Assembly (NCBI GenBank): GCA_965365275.1
Contig: CBDUBA010000001.1
Location: 124,001 to 188,000 of the forward strand
DNA from: JAGTVG01 sp965365275
GTDB taxonomy: Bacteria; Bacteroidota; Bacteroidia; Cytophagales; Cyclobacteriaceae
Reading direction: 5' to 3'
DNA: 64,000 nt
A model generated the notes under the pieces. The model saw only the letters and a list, made by a program, of their open reading frames with translations. It searched no databases and was not told the origin of the DNA. Below are positions 18,166-25,409 of this stretch, piece by piece (within the stretch, counting starts at the first letter, position 1; each line of letters starts with the position of its first letter). The position numbers and the translations under genes were made by a program.

Positions 18166-19125
18166 ATGCTGGTGTTGAATTCAAATGATATCTACAAGGC
18201 CTGTCATCCTCCGGATATGATCCAAGCTATTGAGAAAGCTTATGTTCTTCAAAGCAATAGGCAGTATTTAATGCCCGATCGGCTACATTTAAAAGTCCAG
18301 GATGGAATACAATTGATCATGCCATCAGCTGCAGAGAAAATATTCTGCACAAAAGTGGTCACAGTAAATCAAAAAAACGTTTACAGGAATTTGCCGATCA
18401 TCAATGGATCGGTTCAACTTGTAAGACAAAATGATGGACAATTGCTTTCGATAATGAATGGAGGCACATTGACGGCAATAAGAACAGGTGCAGTTGGAGC
18501 TGTGGCACTAAAATATCTAGCGAATAAAAATATCAGGACTGTTGGATTAGTGGGAGCCGGGGTACAGGGATTCCATGCTCTGTGGTTAATATCCAACATT
18601 AAGAAAATTGATCAGTTTTATTTGTTCAATTATCGTAAAGAACAAAGCGACAAATTTAAAAAAGACATAGAAGATAAAATTCCGGGAGTGAAAATAAAGC
18701 TAATCGATGATAAAGAGGAATTACTCAAGAAATGTCAGGTTGTTGTAACTGCAACCACCTCTCCCACCCCGGTCCTGCCAGAGAAACCGGAACTTCTGGA
18801 AGGAAAGCTGTATATCTGTCTGGGTTCATTCAAGCCTGTCACAGGGGAATTACCCAGAACCATATACTCAATGGTTAATAATATTTATGTGGACGTAGAC
18901 TATGCCAGAAACGAAAGTGGAGATGTTTCCTGGCCACTTGAGAAAAAAGTCCTAAGGAATGAAGACATTATTCAACTAAGCCAGGTAATAGCCGGGAAAC
19001 ATAAAATTATGGATAATACCAGAATTTTTAAGTCAGTTGGTATGGCTCTATTTGACTTAACTGTGTCCAATGTAATCTATAATGCAGCTATTATGAAAAA
19101 CATAGGGACAAAAGTATTATTATAG
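18166..19125 (+). CDS. Ornithine cyclodeaminase/mu-crystallin family reductase (probable delta1-pyrroline-2-carboxylate reductase)
   Basis: A 319-residue cytoplasmic protein. LTAIRTGAVGAVALKYL is the conserved substrate-side helix, GLVGAGVQGFHAL the Rossmann glycine motif, and GMALFDLTVSN the late conserved Asp segment of the family. Family members include ornithine cyclodeaminase, ketimine reductases and delta1-pyrroline-2-carboxylate reductase. The next gene encodes a protein with the signature of trans-3-hydroxy-L-proline dehydratase, whose product is exactly pyrroline-2-carboxylate. The reductase role, giving L-proline, is therefore the best inference. The gene is divergent from the sigma-54 activator. 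Confidence 0.8.
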   Translation: MLVLNSNDIYKACHPPDMIQAIEKAYVLQSNRQYLMPDRLHLKVQDGIQLIMPSAAEKIFCTKVVTVNQKNVYRNLPIINGSVQLVRQNDGQLLSIMNGGTLTAIRTGAVGAVALKYLANKNIRTVGLVGAGVQGFHALWLISNIKKIDQFYLFNYRKEQSDKFKKDIEDKIPGVKIKLIDDKEELLKKCQVVVTATTSPTPVLPEKPELLEGKLYICLGSFKPVTGELPRTIYSMVNNIYVDVDYARNESGDVSWPLEKKVLRNEDIIQLSQVIAGKHKIMDNTRIFKSVGMALFDLTVSNVIYNAAIMKNIGTKVLL

Positions 19126-19177
19126 ATGTCCATTTTTTAAAATTCGTAATTATAAAATCTGAAATTGATATTTTAAA

Positions 19178-20230
19178 ATGACTTCCGGATACTTATTTGA
19201 AAATTTTAACTGGGATATTCCGGGAAGCTGGCAGGTTATCAGTTCCATGGATCTTCATACAGGAGGAGAACCATTAAGAGTACTGACCCATGGTTTACCG
19301 GAAATCAAGGGGAGTACCATTCTTGAGAAAATAAGATATTTTAGAAATAATTTAGATTACATCAGAACCGGGACCATGTTCGAGCCACGGGGACATGCAG
19401 ATATGTACGGTGCTATTATTACGGAGCCAGTTACTGATAACGCTGATTTTGGCACTTTTTTTATCCATAACGAAGGATATAGCACGATGTGCGGACATGC
19501 TATAATAGCTCTGGTAAAACTGGTTTTGGATACACATGTAATTGAAAAGGATGGAAAGAATCCTGAAATTATCATTGATGCTCCCCCTGGGCAGATAAAA
19601 GCAAAAGCAAAAATAAAAAATGGAATTGTTGAAAAAGTGTCTTTTACTAATGTTCCCTCATTTGTATTATACCAAAATGAAGTGGTTGAAATAGATGGAA
19701 TAGGAAAAGTTAAATTTGACATTTCATTCGGAGGAGCGTTTTATGCGCTTTGCGAAGCCAGCCAGTTTGATCTCAAATTGGTATCCTCAGAATATGATCA
19801 ATTAATTAGAACAGGTCGAATAATAAAACAAACAATAGCTGATAAGTATCATATAAAACACCCATTTGAAGAGGACTTAAGCTTTTTATACGGGACGATC
19901 TTTACGGGTCCACCAATTCATGATCCAGAAATCCATAGCCGTAATGTATGCATATTTGCAAATGGAGAGGTTGACAGATCATCAACCGGCTCAGGCGTAA
20001 GCGCGCGGGCTGCACAATTATATTTGAAAAAGGATCTTAAGGTCCAGGAATCAGTTAGAATTGAGAGTATTCTGGGTACTACCATGGATGTCAAGATTTT
20101 GAATTTGACAACCTATGGCCCATATGACGCTGTTGTTCCGGAAGTAAGTGGCACAGCACATATCACTGGGAAGCATACATTTTGTTTCGATCCCAACGAT
20201 CCGCTCAAAAAAGGATTTATTTTCAGATAA
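19178..20230 (+). CDS. Proline racemase family; probable trans-3-hydroxy-L-proline dehydratase
   Basis: A 350-residue member of the proline racemase fold, starting with SSMDLHTGGEPLRV. The first catalytic site is STMCGH (Cys105). At the second site, where racemases and hydroxyproline epimerases have Cys, the sequence is DRSSTGSG with Thr270. The Cys/Thr pair is the established mark of trans-3-hydroxy-L-proline dehydratase (human L3HYPDH type), which removes water to give delta1-pyrroline-2-carboxylate. The preceding gene, 52 bases upstream, encodes a suitable reductase, so together they would recycle 3-hydroxyproline, a collagen component, to proline. Substrate not tested; the assignment rests on the Thr and the neighbour. 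Confidence 0.82.
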   Translation: MTSGYLFENFNWDIPGSWQVISSMDLHTGGEPLRVLTHGLPEIKGSTILEKIRYFRNNLDYIRTGTMFEPRGHADMYGAIITEPVTDNADFGTFFIHNEGYSTMCGHAIIALVKLVLDTHVIEKDGKNPEIIIDAPPGQIKAKAKIKNGIVEKVSFTNVPSFVLYQNEVVEIDGIGKVKFDISFGGAFYALCEASQFDLKLVSSEYDQLIRTGRIIKQTIADKYHIKHPFEEDLSFLYGTIFTGPPIHDPEIHSRNVCIFANGEVDRSSTGSGVSARAAQLYLKKDLKVQESVRIESILGTTMDVKILNLTTYGPYDAVVPEVSGTAHITGKHTFCFDPNDPLKKGFIFR

Positions 20231-20326
20231 TATTGAATTGAATTGACTTATGATCAGTTAAAGATTGAATGAGTTTTTTCATCTTTTTATCTGTGTTGGT
20301 TAATTCAGTTATGTATCGTACACATT

Positions 20327-20343
20327 TGTTGGAAATTCCAACA
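20327..20343. promoter_or_regulatory. Putative activator binding site (inverted repeat, copy 2)
   Basis: TGTTGGAAATTCCAACA, a perfect 8-base-arm palindrome around a single A. It matches the repeat at 18028-18044 and lies upstream of a sigma-54-type promoter, the usual position of an NtrC-family enhancer site. The activator encoded at 16593-17972 is the obvious candidate protein. Confidence 0.75.
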
Positions 20344-20394
20344 CACTTTAATATACTATTGAAGTATGTTTCTGATAATCAATAACTTATTATT

Positions 20395-20410
20395 TGGCAT
20401 ATCAATTGAA
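20395..20410 (+). promoter_or_regulatory. Sigma-54 (-24/-12) promoter of the permease array
   Basis: TGGCAT-ATCAA-TTGAA matches the TGGCAC-N5-TTGCW consensus except for T for C in the -24 half and A for C in the -12 half, with exact spacing. Transcription should begin near 20421, about 20 bases before the ATG at 20442. The enhancer-like palindrome ends 51 bases upstream. Confidence 0.7.
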
Positions 20411-20441
20411 TGGTTATAACAAGAATAGGATTTTTTAATTT

Positions 20442-22799
20442 ATGTTACTATATAACCTCAAAATTGCGCTTAGAAATTTAGTAAGACATAAAGGATTCAG
20501 TACCATAAATATTCTTGGATTATGTCTGGGAATGACATGTTCCTTAGTCATGCTTCTAATGGTTTATGATGTATACAAGACTGATACATTTCATGAGAAC
20601 TATGACAATATTTTTATATTTCAGCAAGATGTTGTACTTGAAAGTGGTACTTATCAAACAGACCGCTGTGGTGCATCAATTGGTCCTTTTTTAAAAGAAA
20701 GCTATCCTCACATCAAAGAGTATGTTAGACTTGGGTATGCTAGAAATTTACTTCTGGCTCATTTTAAAGACAGTAGTGATACACGGCCGATCTCCCTGAT
20801 TGAAGACCAGGGAATTGCAGTCGATTCCACTTTTACAAAGTTATTCTCCTTCCCGATGTTACAGGGTAATCCGGAATATGCCTATAAAGGAAATCACTTC
20901 ATCATTTTATCTGAATCATTATCAAAAAAAATATTTAAAGAAGAAAATCCAATTGGAAAGAGGATTGTACTTAATGAAGAGTTTCATCTGGAAGTAACAG
21001 GTATTATTGAGGATGTGCCGAAGAATTCCAGCATAGAGTTCACCTATATTGTTCCCTTTAGGATAATGAGTTCGTTTGGGTATTCTCTGGATGGTTTTGG
21101 TGGAACAAATTTCTTCACATATTTTTTATTGGATAGTCAGGATAGCAAAGAACAGATAAACCTTTCAGTCAATGAATTGCTTGATCGACAAGATTATGAC
21201 GAGCAATTGGAATTGAACAGGTATTTAAGCCACATAAAAGAAGCGTTTTTATTTGGTGAATCTATGAATTATATTGGATTATATATTTTGTTCAGTATTG
21301 GCATCGGGATCTTAATTGTAGCCTGCATAAATTATATTAACTTATCCACTGCCAAATCTTTCGAAAGAGCCAAAGAAATAGGTGTTAGAAAAACAGGGGG
21401 AGCCAGCCGAAACCAACTTATCACTCAATTCATGGTGGAGAGTTTCATGATAGCGCTTGTTGCCATTCATTTATCTATATTACTAATTGAATTGATATTA
21501 CCTGTAATCAACCGTTCTTTTGATTCAGATATCAGTTTAAATTTTTCTGATCCTATTCTCTGGCTTTTACTTACAGTTATCCTATCCTGCACCGGGATCT
21601 TGTCCGGTTTATATCCTGCTTTCATTTTGTCAAGAATAAAGCCGGTGATTATAATGAAAGACATGCATTTTTCAGGACATAAGGGCAGCAGATCCAGGAA
21701 AATTCTGGTGGTAATGCAGTTTGCAATTACATTGTTCTTTATAGTTAGCACATTGGTTTTGTATAAGCAATTCATGTATCTGCACAAAGCTGACTTTGGT
21801 ATATCCAGAGAAAATATTATTTATATTCCCACACGGGGTATGATATGGAAGAATTATGATGAAATCAAACAGGACTTATTAAATGAAAGCAGCGTCTTGC
21901 AAGTATCAACGGGATCTGCAATTCCTACCAATGTCGAAATGGGAGATATAAACTGGGGCAAAACGGATGAAGAACACAACATCATTGCCCGGATCATGTG
22001 GGTAGGAGATGACATGGATCATGTTCTCGACCTGGACCTTGTGCATGGCCGTTTTTATTCAAAAGAAACACCTGCTGAAAATGATGAAGGAATAATTGTC
22101 AATGAAGAAATAATAAGAATATTAGGTTATGAAGATAATCCAATTGGTCAGAAGTTCAGACTCTGGAATGTGGATAAAAGAATAATTGGTGTTGTTAAAG
22201 ATTATAATTTCATACCTATTGATATAGGAGGTAATGCATTGATATTACCCTATGAAAGGGTCCATGATTTCGTGTTTATAAAAGTCATACCTGATTTCAA
22301 ATCTGACCAATTAGTCAGATTAAAAAATATCTTCGAGAAACATAATCCCGATTACCCCTTCATATATTCATTTCTTGAGGAATATGAATATCCATTTTTC
22401 AAGTCAGTAGAACCCCTACTTCAAATTTTACTTTACCTGTGTGGTTTCGGGATACTGATCTCATGCATGGGATTATTTGGATTAGCCATGTATACAACCC
22501 AGAGAAAAACCAAAGAAATTGGAATAAGGAAGGCTTTCGGAGCAAGTGTCTTTACCATAATATTTCTATTGACAAAGCAATATATCAGATTAGTATTCTG
22601 GGCGTGTTTAATTTCTCTTCCATTAGCAGTTTTACTAATGAAGGGCGTCTTGAATTTCTTTACAGTCAAAACAGGTATAAGTACTTTATTCCTGATTTTA
22701 ATTGTGGGTACCATGATATCCATTTCAATACTAACAATACTTTATCATTCTGTAGTAGCAGCCAGAAAAAATCCAATAAACAGTTTGCGTTATGAATAA
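20442..22799 (+). CDS. FtsX/MacB-type ABC transporter permease (array copy 1)
   Basis: A 785-residue inner-membrane protein of the double-FtsX type: one TM at the N terminus (LRNLVRHKGFSTINILGLCLG), a periplasmic MacB_PCD domain, three TMs (about 280-410), then a second TM-periplasmic-three TM unit ending NPINSLRYE. Both FtsX units carry the cytoplasmic coupling motif: AKEIGVRKTGGAS in the first and TKEIGIRKAFGAS in the second. No ATPase gene adjoins, so it either borrows one encoded elsewhere or works without one. MacB relatives are mechanotransmission pumps for peptides, lipoproteins or toxins. First gene after the predicted sigma-54 promoter. Confidence 0.88.
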   Translation: MLLYNLKIALRNLVRHKGFSTINILGLCLGMTCSLVMLLMVYDVYKTDTFHENYDNIFIFQQDVVLESGTYQTDRCGASIGPFLKESYPHIKEYVRLGYARNLLLAHFKDSSDTRPISLIEDQGIAVDSTFTKLFSFPMLQGNPEYAYKGNHFIILSESLSKKIFKEENPIGKRIVLNEEFHLEVTGIIEDVPKNSSIEFTYIVPFRIMSSFGYSLDGFGGTNFFTYFLLDSQDSKEQINLSVNELLDRQDYDEQLELNRYLSHIKEAFLFGESMNYIGLYILFSIGIGILIVACINYINLSTAKSFERAKEIGVRKTGGASRNQLITQFMVESFMIALVAIHLSILLIELILPVINRSFDSDISLNFSDPILWLLLTVILSCTGILSGLYPAFILSRIKPVIIMKDMHFSGHKGSRSRKILVVMQFAITLFFIVSTLVLYKQFMYLHKADFGISRENIIYIPTRGMIWKNYDEIKQDLLNESSVLQVSTGSAIPTNVEMGDINWGKTDEEHNIIARIMWVGDDMDHVLDLDLVHGRFYSKETPAENDEGIIVNEEIIRILGYEDNPIGQKFRLWNVDKRIIGVVKDYNFIPIDIGGNALILPYERVHDFVFIKVIPDFKSDQLVRLKNIFEKHNPDYPFIYSFLEEYEYPFFKSVEPLLQILLYLCGFGILISCMGLFGLAMYTTQRKTKEIGIRKAFGASVFTIIFLLTKQYIRLVFWACLISLPLAVLLMKGVLNFFTVKTGISTLFLILIVGTMISISILTILYHSVVAARKNPINSLRYE

Positions 22800-22889
22800 A
22801 AAATCAGGTTTCTGTTATTAGCAAATTCTACAAAAGTATGAGTAATTTAATTCCAGGTACCATGGTCGGACTTTTAGACTTTTTGGAGG

Positions 22890-25283
22890 ATGTTGAGTTA
22901 TCTTTTTAAAATATTCCTTAGAAATTTTCAAAGACAGAAAGCCTATACCATCATAAATGTATTCGGTCTGTCTTTAGGTTTTGCTGTCGTACTTGTTATA
23001 GGGTTCTGGATCCGCTTTCATTTGAATTTTAATCAGAAAATTGAAAATGCTGAGAATATTTACCGCATTGTTCAAAGAATTAATGACGGCAATGAAAGTG
23101 AATTAATTTCGCTCACGCCCGGACCTTTAGCTGAGACCTTATCTGACAATTATCCTGAAATTATACATGCGACAAAAGTCCATTATGGTCCAGATCTTGT
23201 GATGCAAACAGAGGAAGAAGCTTTTGTTGAAGAAAAGGTTCTTTATGTTGATAGCAGTTTTTATCAAATATTTAATCTCCCATATCTATATGGACAAGAT
23301 CCTCAAGATTTTGAAAACAGTATCATAATGACCGAATCTATTGCCAGGAAATATTTTGGATCGAGTGAAACTGTCGGAAATACTATAAATACTGCTGGTG
23401 GTGATAATTTCACGGTCAGAGGAGTGATAGAAAACTTGCCTGATAATATTCACTTTGATTTTAATATTGTACTTCCAATTTCGTTTGCCATCTCCCGAGG
23501 TGCCGAGGTGTTTCCTGAAGAATGGTACAGGTTTGCTGAAGTAGAAACTTACATAGAAACATTACCCAATACAAATATTCATTCCCTTAATTCAAAGATC
23601 CGATATCTGAAGGCCGAGTTTTCGGAATATAAAGATGATGAAATCATAATACAACCTATCCGAAATATTCATCTTGATCATGGCATACGGTATAATGTAG
23701 CTCATACTATTCCATCATCAACATTGGTGACATATGCTATAATCGCTATACTTCTGCTTAGTATAGCATGTCTTAATTATATTATACTTACGGTAGGCCT
23801 CTCCGTGAGGAGGATCAAGTCAGCGGGTATACAAATTATCCACGGTGCTTCAAGATATCAAGTCATACTGGGAGTGATATTTGAATCAATTCTTCTTACT
23901 CTCCTGGCACTTGCGATCAGTTTTATCCTGATTGAAGTGTTTTCTCCTGTTATTTCTCTTTTAATGGATTTTAATATATCTCTTGAGGATGAATTTTCAG
24001 GAAATCTTTTTATTACTTGTTTATCTGCTGCGCTAATAATTGGAATTCTAAATGGCATATATCCAGCCATTCTACTTTCTGATATTAATCCTTCAATAAT
24101 TTTCAAAAGTCAATCCTCAAATAGAGTTTCTAAACTGAAGGTACTCAGATCACTCATAGTTATTCAATTCTCTATTGGCTTAATTTTGTTGATTTATTCC
24201 GGGGTTATAGGCAATCAACTCAAATATATGATTTTAAAGGACCCGGGATTTGACAGGCATAATCTTATTTCTATTACAATATATGATGAATCAAAAAAAA
24301 GACTCTTTAATAATTATGATCAAATAACTGATGCCTTAAGCAAGATAAACGGGATCAGTAATGTCAGCATTTCGTGCAGTTCCCCATCTCAGGTTAATAC
24401 ATCTGCGGGATTAGCCAGATGGGAGGGACAAAAAGCAGATCAGAATGTTTATGTTCAATGGAACTCAATCTTTTTTAATTATTTTGAGACTATTGGTGTT
24501 CCAGTTTTGTACGGCAGGGATTTCAGTGATTATAATGAAAATGATATTACCCTGAATGGTCAGTCAAAGTATATACTTAATGAATCAGCCTTAGAATCCA
24601 TGGGATTAACTGCAAACGATGCCATTGGTAGAAATTTCACGTTATATGAAAAGACCGGACCCATTATTGGCGTAGTTAAGGATTTTCATTTTAAGGCCTT
24701 GAATGAAACCATAAATCCAATGGCCTTCAGCATAATACCCTATGCATTTAGAGAATTCCTGATCAGAAGTGAGTCTGGTTTTTCACCTGAACTTATTCAA
24801 GAGGTGAAAAACATATGGAAAGAATATCTGCCAGATGATCCTTTTAATTTTGTTTCTGTTAGTACTACATATCAAAACGTATATCAATCTGAAAAAAATT
24901 TATTAAGCTATAATCGTCTTTTAGCCACATTAATTATTTTAGTTTCTTCTCTGGGCTTCTCAGGATTAGCATTTCTTGTTTTGGATCAAAAAACAAAAGA
25001 ACTTGGAATCCGAAAAATTCATGGAGCCAGTGTATTCAATGTAGTTCATCATCTGCTTTCCATATTCACAAAATGGATTTTGGCAGCTGTTATTATCTCT
25101 ATCCCTGTGGCTTATGCTTTATCTATCAAGTGGCTCGAAAATTATGCCTATAAAACAACAATGGGGTATAAAATATTTTTATTTCCGATTCTTATAATCT
25201 TTCTCATTTCATTCACTGGGATTATATACCGGGTTATTCAAAGCTCAATGAAAAACCCAGTAGATTCGATAAAGTATGAATAA
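22890..25283 (+). CDS. FtsX/MacB-type ABC transporter permease (array copy 2)
   Basis: A 797-residue paralogue of the preceding gene with the same layout: LRNFQRQKAYTIINVFGLSLG, periplasmic domain, three TMs, second unit, C terminus NPVDSIKYE. The second FtsX unit keeps TKELGIRKIHGAS, while the first has a degraded version, RRIKSAGIQIIHGAS. The gap from copy 1 is 90 bases with no terminator or sigma-54 element, so it is probably on the same transcript. GGAGG sits directly against the ATG, too close for ordinary use, which is not unusual in this phylum. The transported substrate is unknown. Confidence 0.87.
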   Translation: MLSYLFKIFLRNFQRQKAYTIINVFGLSLGFAVVLVIGFWIRFHLNFNQKIENAENIYRIVQRINDGNESELISLTPGPLAETLSDNYPEIIHATKVHYGPDLVMQTEEEAFVEEKVLYVDSSFYQIFNLPYLYGQDPQDFENSIIMTESIARKYFGSSETVGNTINTAGGDNFTVRGVIENLPDNIHFDFNIVLPISFAISRGAEVFPEEWYRFAEVETYIETLPNTNIHSLNSKIRYLKAEFSEYKDDEIIIQPIRNIHLDHGIRYNVAHTIPSSTLVTYAIIAILLLSIACLNYIILTVGLSVRRIKSAGIQIIHGASRYQVILGVIFESILLTLLALAISFILIEVFSPVISLLMDFNISLEDEFSGNLFITCLSAALIIGILNGIYPAILLSDINPSIIFKSQSSNRVSKLKVLRSLIVIQFSIGLILLIYSGVIGNQLKYMILKDPGFDRHNLISITIYDESKKRLFNNYDQITDALSKINGISNVSISCSSPSQVNTSAGLARWEGQKADQNVYVQWNSIFFNYFETIGVPVLYGRDFSDYNENDITLNGQSKYILNESALESMGLTANDAIGRNFTLYEKTGPIIGVVKDFHFKALNETINPMAFSIIPYAFREFLIRSESGFSPELIQEVKNIWKEYLPDDPFNFVSVSTTYQNVYQSEKNLLSYNRLLATLIILVSSLGFSGLAFLVLDQKTKELGIRKIHGASVFNVVHHLLSIFTKWILAAVIISIPVAYALSIKWLENYAYKTTMGYKIFLFPILIIFLISFTGIIYRVIQSSMKNPVDSIKYE

Positions 25284-25325
25284 GCCAATATTTTTTATTG
25301 TAATTTTATACCTAGATCTTTAACA

Positions 25326-25345
25326 TTCTTAACAATTATTAAGAA
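25326..25345 (+). repeat. AT-rich hairpin between permease copies 2 and 3
   Basis: TTCTTAA-CAATTA-TTAAGAA, followed by AAAATTTTT. It may be a weak attenuator or mRNA-stabilising hairpin within the array. The stem has little GC, so a terminator function is doubtful. Confidence 0.3.
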
Positions 25346-25409
25346 AAAATTTTTCATCCGTCCTTTCAAATGATGGATATTTACAAATATCTATTAGTAA
25401 AGCCCGGAC

